In this document: positions 56,218 through 64,000 of the stretch, piece by piece | How positions within the stretch are numbered: position 1 is the stretch's first letter | How the letters are laid out: each line of letters opens with the position of its first letter | DNA from: Pseudophaeobacter leonis | GTDB lineage: Bacteria; Pseudomonadota; Alphaproteobacteria; Rhodobacterales; Rhodobacteraceae | DNA: 64,000 nt | NCBI RefSeq assembly: GCF_002087335.1 | Contig: NZ_MWVJ01000105.1 | Span: forward strand, 62,001-126,000 | Direction of reading: 5' to 3' | The notes under the pieces: model-generated | What the model was told of the DNA's origin: nothing | The model's input: only the letters and a program-made list of their open reading frames with translations | Databases searched by the model: none | Position numbers and translations under genes: made by a program

Positions 56218-57147
56218 CTAGGGTTTCACGTCCACGGTGTAGGGCTGCAGGCTTTCCAAAAACGTGTCGACAAAATCCAGCGACAACAGTGATCTGCTGC
56301 CAGAGGCCGGCCTGAGGATAGAGAGCCAGTGAAAGATCTCAGGCTCAAACGGGCGCATCTCGAGGCCTTTGGAGTTGAACTGATCCGCATCCAGAGCGCT
56401 GACAACCGAGACCCCCTGACCCTGTGCCACCATGATGCAGGCGGTCGAAAACTGACGCACCTCCACCCAGGAGTTCATCAGGACGCCGTAGTCGGCAAAG
56501 GCCTGCGACAGGCTGGTGAAAAAGGGACTGCCCTTGCGGGTGTGGATAATGCGTTCTTCCACAAGATCCAGCGGCGAGATGCAGTCCAGGCGGGACAGGC
56601 GGTGGCCGGTTGGGAAGATGCACACGGTTTTTATCGCAATATCAATGTGCTCGACAGCGGGGTGGCCGGAAAACCCGTCTGTGATGCCGCAGTCGTATTG
56701 CTCGCCGATGATCCACTCCAGGATACGTTCCGGGCGGTCTGGCTCAAGGGTTAGGTTCACCCCGGGACGCTGCTGCAGAAACTGCGCCAGCATTTGCGGC
56801 AAATGCGAGCTGGCAAAGCCCGGAAGGCAGGCAATCCGCAAATGCCCTGCGGTGCGGTCCTTCAGATCCCGGTTCAGCTCTTCCAGATGACGCAGGCTGT
56901 CGAACACGCGGCCAACCTCGGACAAAAGATAGCGGGCCTCGCTGGTGGGAATCAGCATTCCGTCCTTACGCCGAAACAGCTCGATCGCAACCGAGTTTGA
57001 AAAGTCGGACAAAAGGCGACTGGTGGCCGGTTGTGAAATCCCCAAAGATTTCGCGGCGCGTGTCACCGATCCTGTCTGCGCAACCGCCTGAAAGGCTTCG
57101 AGCTGTCTCAGTCTAAATTTCAAGGGCTTAGAACCTATCTGTCTCAA
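56218..57147 (-). CDS. LysR-family transcriptional regulator, probable control of ugp operon
   Basis: 309 residues. The HTH is near residues 14-45 (QLEAFQAVAQTGSVTRAAKSLGISQPATSRLLSDFS), followed by an effector domain with LRIACLPGFASSHLPQMLAQF. The start is uncertain: TTG 57147 and TTG 57120 are both non-ATG. It diverges from ugpB with a dyad in between, so it probably controls glycerol-3-phosphate uptake; in enteric bacteria PhoB does this instead. Confidence 0.88.
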   Translation of the reverse strand: MRQIGSKPLKFRLRQLEAFQAVAQTGSVTRAAKSLGISQPATSRLLSDFSNSVAIELFRRKDGMLIPTSEARYLLSEVGRVFDSLRHLEELNRDLKDRTAGHLRIACLPGFASSHLPQMLAQFLQQRPGVNLTLEPDRPERILEWIIGEQYDCGITDGFSGHPAVEHIDIAIKTVCIFPTGHRLSRLDCISPLDLVEERIIHTRKGSPFFTSLSQAFADYGVLMNSWVEVRQFSTACIMVAQGQGVSVVSALDADQFNSKGLEMRPFEPEIFHWLSILRPASGSRSLLSLDFVDTFLESLQPYTVDVKP

Positions 57148-57162
57148 TTCTTATCAAATTAT

Positions 57163-57177
57163 ATAACATTGTGTTAT
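57163..57177. promoter_or_regulatory. Dyad in the lysR / ugpB divergent promoter
   Basis: ATAACA / TGTTAT with a three-base centre TTG, in AT-rich DNA 15 bases upstream of the LysR gene and 80 bases before ugpB. It fits the T-N11-A type of LysR box and would allow control of both genes. Confidence 0.65.
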
Positions 57178-57257
57178 GTGGATTGTCAAAAAACTTTCGC
57201 TTGCATTATGTGCAGGCTTGCTCATTCTTTGCGCATCAAATGAACGGGGAGAACACA

Positions 57258-58559
57258 ATGTCTATCAAATCGCTTCTTTGCACGTCGGCCATTTTGGCGA
57301 CAACAATGACCGCAGCCTATGCTGAAACCGAGGTTCAGTGGTGGCATGCGATGGGCGGCGCCAATGGTGAGCGCGTCAACAAAATCGCCGAAGATTTCAA
57401 CGCGACCCAAAGCGACTATAAGGTGGTTCCTGTCTACAAGGGCAACTACACCGAAACCATGACAGCTGCGATTGCGGCGTTCCGCGCCAAAGAGCATCCG
57501 CAAATCGTGCAGGTTTTTGAAGTTGGCACCGCCACCATGATGGCCGCCAAAGGCGCGATCTATCCTGTTGAGCAGCTGATGAAAGACACCGGTGAGGCCT
57601 TTGACGGCGACGCCTTCCTGCCCGCAGTTGTGTCCTATTACGAGACCCCAGAGGGTGAGCTGCTGTAGATGCCCTTCAACAGCTCCACACCTGTCATGTG
57701 GTACAATAAAACCGCGCTTGACGCGGCGGGTGCATCGGTTTCCAAAACCTGGGATGATGTCAAAGTGACAGCGCAAAAGCTGGTCGACAACGGCATGGAT
57801 TGCGGCGTCTCCTTTGGCTGGCAGTCCTGGGTCATGGTTGAGAACTTCTCGGCCTGGCACAACATGGAAATGGGTACCAAAGAAAACGGTTTCGCCGGCT
57901 TTTACACCGAGTTCAGCTTTAACAACGAAGCGGTCGCGGCCCGTCTTGATGGCATCGCTGCCATGACCGAAGGCAACCTGTTCAAATACGGCGGCCGTCG
58001 CGGCGACAGCCTGCCCATGTTCACCAGCGGCGAATGCGGCATGTGGATGAACTCCTCTGCCTATTATGGCTCGATCAAAACGCAGTCAGAGGTTGAATTT
58101 GGTCAGACCATGCTGCCCCTCGACACCACGGTTGCGGATGCACCGCAGAACTCGATCATTGGCGGCGCGACACTCTGGGTTCTGGGTGGTCATGACGACG
58201 CTGAATACAAAGGGACCGCGCAGTTCCTGACCTATCTGTCCTCGCCTGAGGTGCAGGCCTGGTGGCACCAGGAAACCGGCTATGTGCCAATCACCACGGC
58301 GGCCTATGAGCTGTCCAAGGCGCAGGGTTTCTACGAGAGCAATCCGGGTACCGACACCGCCATTCAGCAGCTGAGCCTGAACAAACCAACCCCCAACAGC
58401 CGCGGTCTGCGCTTTGGTAACTTTGTTCAGGTGCGTGACGTGATCAACGAAGAGCTGGAAGCTGTCTGGGCCGGTGACAAAAACGCCACCGATGCGCTGA
58501 ACGCGGCGGCCGAGCGTGGCAACACCTTGCTGCGCAAGTTCGAACGCGCTGCAAAATAA
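57258..58559 (+). pseudogene. ugpB: sn-Glycerol-3-phosphate ABC transporter binding protein UgpB (in-frame TAG)
   Basis: 433-codon periplasmic binding protein. ATG 57258 after GGGGAGA opens a signal peptide (SIKSLLCTSAILATTMTAAYAETEV) and the classical UgpB start VQWWHAMGGANGERVNKIAEDFN. TAG at 57666-57668 interrupts the frame between EGELL and MPFNSSTPVMWYN. The family has Ser at this position, so TCG to TAG, one substitution, explains it. The frame then continues unchanged to 58559 (GTKENGFAGFYTEF, VNDALNAAAERGN-like end). It leads ugpBAEC-ugpQ. A sequencing error or a very recent mutation is likely. Confidence 0.9.
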
Positions 58560-58580
58560 AGCAGTTACATAAATTGGATC

Positions 58581-58604
58581 ATGCCGCTCAGGTCTGGGCG
58601 GCAT
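58581..58604 (+). terminator. Stem-loop after ugpB
   Basis: ATGCCGC / GCGGCAT with a ten-base loop, then GGTTTCGTTTT, 21 bases after the ugpB stop. A likely attenuator that keeps binding protein in excess over permeases. Confidence 0.65.
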
Positions 58605-58612
58605 GGTTTCGT

Positions 58613-58643
58613 TTTACACGCGGCACTCTTTACACGCGGCACT
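58613..58643. repeat. Direct repeat upstream of ugpA
   Basis: TTTACACGCGGCACT occurs at 58613 and again at 58629, a 16-base period, between the attenuator and the ugpA start. It looks like a small tandem duplication in the intercistronic spacer. Confidence 0.75.
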
Positions 58644-58656
58644 AATGGGGCACCAC

Positions 58657-59538
58657 ATGCTGAAACGCGTCCACTTTCCTTCTTCACCCTTGCCATACAT
58701 GCTGGTTGCGCCACAGCTGGCGATCACGCTGGTGTTTTTTATCTGGCCTGCCAGTCAGGCGATGTATCAGTCGCTGTTGATCGAAGACGCCTTTGGGCTT
58801 GGCTCTGAATTTGTCTGGTTCGAAAACTTTGAAGTCCTGTGGCAGGACCAGCATTATCTTGATGCCTTCCTGCGCACGGCAGTGTTTTCCGTGCTGGTTG
58901 CAGCGCTGTCGATGGGGACTGCCCTGATCCTTGCCGGGTTTGCGCAGCGTGTCGTCAAGGGCGCAATGTTTTATCGCACCCTGCTGATCTGGCCCTATGC
59001 GGTGGCGCCTGTGCTTGCGGGGGCGCTCTGGGTGTTCATGTTCAACCCGACGCTGGGGATCTTCCCCTATTTTCTTGAATTTGTCGGGGTTGACTGGAAC
59101 CACTACCTGAACGGCAATCAGGCAATGGCGCTGGTTATTATGGCCGCGGCCTGGAAACAGGTTGCCTATAACTTTTTGTTCTACCTCGCTGCGATGCAGT
59201 CGATCCCCAACAGCGTGATCGAGGCCGCCGCGATTGATGGCGCGGGGCCCGGACGCCGGTTTGTCACGATTATCTTGCCGCTGATTTCACCGACGACGTT
59301 TTTCCTGCTGGTGATCAACATGGTCTACGCCTTTTTCGAGACCTTCGGCATCATCCATGCGGTGACGCAGGGCGGGCCGGGCAGCGCGACCACGATCCTG
59401 GTCTACAAGGTGTTCAACGACGGCTTTGTCGGGCTTGATCTGGGAGGCTCTGCGGCGCAGTCGGTGATCCTGATGGTGCTGGTGGTTGCCATGACCGTGG
59501 TCCAATTCCGCTATGTTGAAAGAAAGGTGGAATACTGA
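58657..59538 (+). CDS. ugpA: Glycerol-3-phosphate ABC transporter permease UgpA
   Basis: 293-residue inner-membrane permease with six hydrophobic segments. The EAA loop with its helper sequence is [31 protein letters not shown] place the start at ATG 58657 ([20 protein letters not shown]), which matches the usual UgpA opening; the frame could be extended to 58603, but that ATG lies inside the attenuator stem. It partners UgpE and overlaps its start by one base. Confidence 0.93.
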   Translation: MLKRVHFPSSPLPYMLVAPQLAITLVFFIWPASQAMYQSLLIEDAFGLGSEFVWFENFEVLWQDQHYLDAFLRTAVFSVLVAALSMGTALILAGFAQRVVKGAMFYRTLLIWPYAVAPVLAGALWVFMFNPTLGIFPYFLEFVGVDWNHYLNGNQAMALVIMAAAWKQVAYNFLFYLAAMQSIPNSVIEAAAIDGAGPGRRFVTIILPLISPTTFFLLVINMVYAFFETFGIIHAVTQGGPGSATTILVYKVFNDGFVGLDLGGSAAQSVILMVLVVAMTVVQFRYVERKVEY

Positions 59539-60389
59539 TGGTTGAAGATCGCCCCCTGACGTCAATCCTGACGCATTTTGTACTGATCCTGGGTGTCATC
59601 GCGATTGCGCTGCCGATCTGGATCACCTTTGTCGCCGCCACCCATGATGAGCTGCGGATGAACCAGGTGCCGCTGCCATTGTGGCCCGGCACCCATCTGT
59701 TGGATAACCTGACACAGACGCTGTTTGGCGCCGGTCTTAGTGGCTCGCAAGGCGCGCCGGTCTGGCTGATGCTGCTCAACAGTCTGGCCATGGCGATGAT
59801 GATTTCCTTCGGCAAGATCGCGATCTCACTGCTCTCTGCCTTTGCCATCGTCTATTTCCGCTTCCCCTTTCGCATGACGTGCTTCTGGATGATCTTTATC
59901 ACCCTGATGCTGCCGGTTGAGGTGCGGATTCTGCCGACATTTGAAGTTGTTGCCAACCTTGGCATGCTCAACAGCTATTGGGGTTTGTCGATCCCGCTGA
60001 TTGCATCGGCCACCGCGACCTTCATGTTCCGCCAGGTGTTTCTGACGGTGCCGGATGAGATGCTGGAGAGCGCGCGGATTGATGGGGCGGGGCCGATGCG
60101 GTTCTTCTTTGACATCCTGCTGCCGCTGTCGCGGACCAATATCGCGGCGCTGTTTGTGATCCTGTTCATCTTTGGCTGGACCCAGTCCTTTTGGCCGCTG
60201 CTGATCACCACCGACACCTCGATGACCACCATCGTCATGTCGATCAAGCAGATGCTTGAGGCGGCCGAGCAAAGCCCGCAATGGAATATCATCATGACGA
60301 CGGCGCTGCTGGCGAGGATCCCGCCGATCTTTGTCGTCATCTCGATGCAAAAGCTCTTTGTGCAGGGCTTGACGGAAACCGATAAATAG
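59538..60389 (+). CDS. ugpE: Glycerol-3-phosphate ABC transporter permease UgpE
   Basis: 283-residue second permease with six hydrophobic segments. The EAA loop is [41 protein letters not shown], and the conserved C-terminus [18 protein letters not shown] ends the protein. Its ATG overlaps the ugpA stop, so they are coupled, and ugpC follows after ten bases. Intact frame. Confidence 0.94.
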   Translation: MVEDRPLTSILTHFVLILGVIAIALPIWITFVAATHDELRMNQVPLPLWPGTHLLDNLTQTLFGAGLSGSQGAPVWLMLLNSLAMAMMISFGKIAISLLSAFAIVYFRFPFRMTCFWMIFITLMLPVEVRILPTFEVVANLGMLNSYWGLSIPLIASATATFMFRQVFLTVPDEMLESARIDGAGPMRFFFDILLPLSRTNIAALFVILFIFGWTQSFWPLLITTDTSMTTIVMSIKQMLEAAEQSPQWNIIMTTALLARIPPIFVVISMQKLFVQGLTETDK

Positions 60390-60399
60390 GACGCCCTCA

Positions 60400-61456
60400 A
60401 TGGCCGAAATTAAACTTACCGATCTGACCAAATCCTACGGCTCGACAGAAGTGCTGCACCATGTTGAGGGCGACATTAATGATGGAGAGTTCATTGTTAT
60501 TGTCGGCCCGTCTGGCTGCGGGAAATCAACGCTGTTGCGCATGGTTGCCGGGCTGGAAACCGTCACCTCTGGCGAGATCCGCATTGGAGACCGCCGGGTG
60601 AACGAGCTGGAACCCTCGGCGCGCGATATCGCCATGGTGTTCCAGAACTACGCGCTTTATCCGCATATGAGCGTGCGCGAGAACATGGCTTACGGGCTGA
60701 AGATCCGCAAACTCTCAAAGGCAGAGATCAACAAGCGCGTCGAAGAGGCAGCCGAAATTTTGGAGATCGGTCAATACCTTGACCGCAAGCCGCGGCAATT
60801 GTCAGGTGGGCAGCGACAGCGTGTCGCCATGGGGCGGGCCATTGTGCGCGACCCGCAGGTCTTTTTGTTTGATGAGCCGCTGTCAAACCTCGATGCCAAG
60901 CTGCGGGTGCAGATGCGGCTGGAAATCCGTAAATTACAGCAGCGCCTCGGCGTGACCTCGATCTATGTGACCCATGACCAGGTTGAGGCGATGACCCTGG
61001 GCGATCGTCTGATGGTTCTGAACGGCGGCTATGTCGAACAATTCGGCACCCCGATAGAGCTCTATGACCGGCCGGCCTCGGTCTTTGTGGCAGGGTTCCT
61101 TGGCAGCCCGGCGATGAATTTCATCCCCGCCATAGTCGAGGCGGACGGCGTGGGTTTTGCCCGCCGGCATAAAACTGGAAGGCGCACTGGCGCATCAGGG
61201 TGAGGCGCTGCTTGGCCTGCGCCCGGAGCATCTGGTGCCGGATGCGCCGGGGCCGATCACAATTGACGTCGATATTGGTGAACAACTTGGCGCCAATACA
61301 TTGCTGCACGGCACTCTTTCGGGCACAGATCACGCCATGGTGGCCTCTGTGGCGGGGCATGTGACCACATTCAGCGGGGCGCAGCACCGGTTCTCAGCGG
61401 CCTTTGAGAACCTGCATCTGTTTGACACCGAGACACAAAAACGGCTGGCGGGCTAA
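60400..61456 (+). pseudogene. ugpC: Glycerol-3-phosphate ABC transporter ATP-binding protein UgpC (frameshifted)
   Basis: About 351-residue ATPase. Walker A is GPSGCGKST, the signature is [13 protein letters not shown], Walker B is [11 protein letters not shown], and switch His lies in [15 protein letters not shown]. One extra base near 61158 breaks the frame after DGVGFA; correction gives [26 protein letters not shown], the C-terminal regulatory TOBE-like domain, ending at 61456. In the given frame the protein would lack this domain. The stop overlaps the ugpQ start. The lesion is likely an error. Confidence 0.9.
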
Positions 61457-62595
61457 TGCAATACCCTCAGCTAGAGGCGTTTTCCGGTGGCGATGGCCTG
61501 ATACGGGTCGTTGGCCACCGGGGCGCGCGCGGCATCATGCCGGGAAACACCATGGAGGGCTTTGCCTTCACGCTGGCCTGTGGCGTGCGCCTGCTTGAGT
61601 TCGATGTGGCCATGACCCGCGACAACGTGCCGGTGATCACCCATAACCATAGCCTGACGCGCTCTATTGTACGCGATCAAAATGGGCATTGGCTGCGCGA
61701 GGAGGCTAAGGTTTCGGATCTCGACTGGGCTGATCTGGCGCAGTTGGATGTGGGCGGGCTGGACGGCAATAGCGCCTATGGCCAGCGGTTTCCGGATCAG
61801 GCGTTTTTGTATGGCGCGCGCATTCCGCAGTTGCGCGATCTCTGTCAGCTGGTGGCCGCGCCGGGATTTGAAGACGTGCATTTGATGCTGGAAATCAAAT
61901 CAGACCCGGAAAAGATGCAAGACGCCACAGCCCGCAGTGCCATCGCCCGCGCCGTTGTGGCCGAGGTACGTGCGCGGGGCCTGTCTGAGCGCACATTGAT
62001 GCATAGTTTTGACTGGAATCTGCTGGCGGAATGCGCCCTGATTGCGCCTGAGATGCCCACCTCCTTTCTGACGCAGCTGCCGCGCAATGCGGCGGATATC
62101 GGCGAAGACAGTGCCAACAGGGCCTGCCCTGATCTGACGGCCCCTGGGGTGAGTGTGCCCGATCTGGTGGCAGAGGCAGGCGGTGCGCTGTGGTGCCCTC
62201 ATTATCTCGATGTCACGGCGCAGGATCTGGCACGGGCCCGCGCGCTGGATCTGCGGGTGGCGGTCTGGACGGTGAACGAGGTGGCAGATATTGACCGGAT
62301 GATCGGGCTTGGCGTTGATGCCATCGTGTCGGACTACCCCGGCCTGGTGCAGCGCCGTCTGCTGGCGCATGGCCTGACCTGGTCGCAGCCCCCCAACGCG
62401 TCTCAGCGCGATAACACCCTCGGGCTGCGCCGATGTTATCCCTGCGCGTGCTGGCCTGCAGATGTGAACCCGGCTTCGCAGAAATCAAGCAGCGTCTCAA
62501 GCAGATCGCTCTCGGCAGAGCCAGCTGACAGGGCCTCAATCCGCCAGCGCGAGGTGCACAGCGACAGCATCGACGAGACGGTAAAGACAAAATGA
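61456..62595 (+). CDS. ugpQ: Glycerophosphodiester phosphodiesterase UgpQ
   Basis: Cleaves glycerophosphodiesters to glycerol-3-phosphate plus alcohol, supplying or following the Ugp transporter. The GDPD core opens IRVVGHRGARGIMPGNTMEGFAFTLACGVRLLEFDV with the catalytic HR and ExD-type residues, then THNHSLTR, HLMLEIKSD, and WTVNEVADIDRMIGLGVDAIVSDYP. ATG 61456 overlaps the ugpC stop. The last roughly 60 residues overlap the convergent tetR gene and look non-native, so the real stop is probably near 62420 and another single-base error is likely. The family usually has about 240-320 residues. Confidence 0.87.
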   Translation: MQYPQLEAFSGGDGLIRVVGHRGARGIMPGNTMEGFAFTLACGVRLLEFDVAMTRDNVPVITHNHSLTRSIVRDQNGHWLREEAKVSDLDWADLAQLDVGGLDGNSAYGQRFPDQAFLYGARIPQLRDLCQLVAAPGFEDVHLMLEIKSDPEKMQDATARSAIARAVVAEVRARGLSERTLMHSFDWNLLAECALIAPEMPTSFLTQLPRNAADIGEDSANRACPDLTAPGVSVPDLVAEAGGALWCPHYLDVTAQDLARARALDLRVAVWTVNEVADIDRMIGLGVDAIVSDYPGLVQRRLLAHGLTWSQPPNASQRDNTLGLRRCYPCACWPADVNPASQKSSSVSSRSLSAEPADRASIRQREVHSDSIDETVKTK

Positions 62596-63113
62596 GTGCT
62601 GAGCGTCTCGCGGCTGGCCTGTGGCAGCACCTTGGATATCTCATCGAGAAACACAGCCACCGTGGGGTCAAAGCAAGCTTCTGAGATGTGACGCCAGCGC
62701 GGATCTGACGACACATGGGCAATCAAGCGCCCATAGGCAGACCAAGGCGCGCCGCCATTCAGGGTCTTGTCGATGAAGGGCGTGATAAAACAGCTCAGGG
62801 TCTGGCGCAGCGTCAGTGCGCCACTGGCCTGCATCTGCGCCTGCATCTGCGCCAGTGCCTCCAGCCTGAGCCGGGACAACTCGTCGGCGCGCCGGGCCAC
62901 GATAGTGGCAAACAATACCTCCTTGCTGCCGCCGTGGTGATTGACCAAAGCACCCTGCACCCCTGCCATCCGCGCAATGTCGCGAATCGAGGCCCCCTCA
63001 AATCCACGCTCGGCAAACAGCTGTTCCGCCGCATCAAAAATGCGCTCCCGCGTGGCAAGCGAGCGTTTGCTGGGGGCTCTTTGCCGCTGATTTTCTTGTA
63101 CTTTACCAGTCAT
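62436..63113 (-). CDS. TetR-family regulator with a CerR-type C-terminal domain
   Basis: 225 residues. The HTH spans about residues 20-65 (RIFDAAEQLFAERGFEGASIRDIARMAGVQGALVNHHGGSKEVLF), and the C-terminal half is helical (DPRWRHISEACFDPTVAVFLDEISKVLP). ATG 63113 is a clear start. It diverges from a flavin-containing monooxygenase with a palindrome between, so it probably represses that gene. It converges with ugpQ, and their 3' ends overlap as annotated. Confidence 0.88.
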   Translation of the reverse strand: MTGKVQENQRQRAPSKRSLATRERIFDAAEQLFAERGFEGASIRDIARMAGVQGALVNHHGGSKEVLFATIVARRADELSRLRLEALAQMQAQMQASGALTLRQTLSCFITPFIDKTLNGGAPWSAYGRLIAHVSSDPRWRHISEACFDPTVAVFLDEISKVLPQASRETLSTHFVFTVSSMLSLCTSRWRIEALSAGSAESDLLETLLDFCEAGFTSAGQHAQG

Positions 63114-63138
63114 GTCAGAAATAGCTTGCCCTATTTTT

Positions 63139-63148
63139 AACGTACGTT
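63139..63148. promoter_or_regulatory. TetR operator candidate
   Basis: AACGTACGTT is a perfect ten-base palindrome, extending imperfectly to TTAACGTACGTTCA, between divergent tetR and the monooxygenase gene. Sites of the form TGAACGTACGTTCA are typical TetR-family operators. Confidence 0.75.
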
Positions 63149-63189
63149 CAATCTAAAAGGCAGCAAACAGGCGCGAATGGGAGAGAGCA

Positions 63190-64000
63190 ATGACGAAAAC
63201 GGGGAGGGCGACGCCGGATGGCGCTGTCAGCGAGAAATTTGCGCTGATTGGTGCGGGTCCGATGGGGCTGGCGATGGCCAAGGTTCTGAAAGAACAAGGC
63301 ATTCCGTTTCAGGGGTTTGAGCTCCATTCCGCTGTGGGCGGGCTTTGGGATATCGATGCACCGCAGTCGACCATGTATGACAGCGCACATTTGATTTCGT
63401 CGAAAAACATGACACAATTTGACGACTTGCCCATGCGCGAGGAGGTGGCTGAATACCCCTCACACCATGAGATGCGCCGCTATTTCCGCGATTTTGCGAC
63501 GCATTTTGATCTCTACAAGCACTACGCCTTTGGCTGTGAGGTGACATCCTGTGAGCCCTTGGGCCAGCAGGGCGAGGGCTGGCGCCTGTGCTGGCGCGAT
63601 GAAAATGGTGCCGAGCACAGAGGTCTGTTTGCGGGCGTGCTGATCGCCAATGGCACCCTGGCCGAGCCCAATATTCCCAGCTTTAAGGGCGCGTTTGCGG
63701 GCGAGATGATCCATTCCGCGAAATACCGCGATCCACGCCAGTTTCCCGACAAGCGCGTGCTGATTGTCGGGGCTGGCAACTCGGGCTGTGATATTGCGGT
63801 GGATGCCATTCACCACGGCCTGAGCTGTGATATCTCGCTGCGGCGCGGCTATTATTTTGTGCCAAAATATGTCTTTGGCAAACCAGCCGACACCCTGGGC
63901 GGCGCCATCCGCCTGCCCATGTGGCTAAAGCGCCATGTCGATGGCTTTATCCTGAAATGGTTTGTGGGGGATCCGCAGAAATACGGCTTTCCCAAGCCGG
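63190..64000 (+). CDS. Flavin-containing monooxygenase (partial, runs off window end)
   Basis: The first 270 residues of an FAD/NADPH monooxygenase. The FAD motif is ALIGAGPMGLAMAKVL, the NADPH motif is VLIVGAGNSGCDIAVDA, and the FMO fingerprint FxGxxxHSxxY is present as FAGEMIHSAKY before it. It is thus a class B enzyme (FMO or Baeyer-Villiger type) oxygenating an N, S or keto substrate. ATG 63190 follows GGGAGAGAG. It diverges from tetR with an operator between. The frame is open at base 64000, so the C-terminus is missing. Confidence 0.9.
   Translation, partial: MTKTGRATPDGAVSEKFALIGAGPMGLAMAKVLKEQGIPFQGFELHSAVGGLWDIDAPQSTMYDSAHLISSKNMTQFDDLPMREEVAEYPSHHEMRRYFRDFATHFDLYKHYAFGCEVTSCEPLGQQGEGWRLCWRDENGAEHRGLFAGVLIANGTLAEPNIPSFKGAFAGEMIHSAKYRDPRQFPDKRVLIVGAGNSGCDIAVDAIHHGLSCDISLRRGYYFVPKYVFGKPADTLGGAIRLPMWLKRHVDGFILKWFVGDPQKYGFPKP

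Noticed and set aside
57666-57668. Pyrrolysine or other recoding of TAG in ugpB
   Set aside because: No pyl genes or recoding signal are visible, and the family residue is Ser, one base change away.
1-64000. Programmed frameshifting as an explanation for the broken genes
   Set aside because: The sites share no slippery heptamer or downstream structure, affect unrelated genes and differ in direction; sequencing error is simpler.

Overview
The window looks like chromosomal DNA of a marine Roseobacter-group alphaproteobacterium (Rhodobacteraceae). It is GC-rich and dominated by solute-binding-protein transporters (tripartite tricarboxylate, TRAP, phosphonate ABC, glycerol-3-phosphate ABC, siderophore ABC). 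It also carries a housekeeping block MBL hydrolase - tatD - holB - tmk - D,D-carboxypeptidase - SPOR lipoprotein - tRNA-Ser of the kind seen in this family. The genus cannot be fixed from sequence reading alone.

Layout. 0-3.4 kb: tctA-tctB-tctC transporter (minus) with a divergent TetR regulator. 3.7-8.9 kb: two HAD phosphatases flanking phnD-phnC-phnE-phnE. 9.0-10.8 kb: a lysozyme-like secreted protein and a BASS-like transporter. 10.8-20.1 kb: a catabolic cluster with TRAP transporter dctPQM, an FAD D-amino-acid dehydrogenase-like enzyme, LysR, a thiamine-diphosphate enzyme, GntR and an Asp/Glu-racemase-like protein. 20.2-27.1 kb: AEC transporter and the housekeeping block. 27.4 kb: tRNA-Ser(UGA). 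27.5 to about 38.9 kb: a lower-GC island with two large serine recombinases, small hypothetical genes, an hsdM stub, and a coupled cassette of a 942-residue unknown protein, a 73-residue protein and a DUF1998-type helicase that has lost its first RecA domain. 38.9-42.4 kb: a TIGR03032/DUF4915-like protein and an FG-GAP/Calx-beta/RTX protein. 42.6-51.2 kb: an AraC-controlled siderophore operon (TonB receptor, binding protein, fused permease, ATPase) ending in an ABC exporter. 51.6-56.2 kb: a second RTX protein, a nitroreductase and a membrane alpha/beta hydrolase. 56.2-62.6 kb: LysR plus ugpBAEC-ugpQ. 62.4-64 kb: TetR and a divergent flavin-containing monooxygenase that runs off the end.

Quality caveat. 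At least 15 genes carry lesions, nearly all single-base frameshifts (tctA, gph, phnD, both phnE, the ThDP enzyme, holB, the SPOR protein, recombinase 2, the TIGR03032 gene, the RTX gene, the ABC exporter, fhuB, ugpB, ugpC). One lesion is in holB, normally essential, at a run of nine G. Most are therefore more likely base-calling errors in a long-read or draft assembly than real decay. I mark these genes as pseudogene because the frame is broken as given, and state where. Lesions inside the island (missing helicase domain, hsdM stub) are structural and more likely real.
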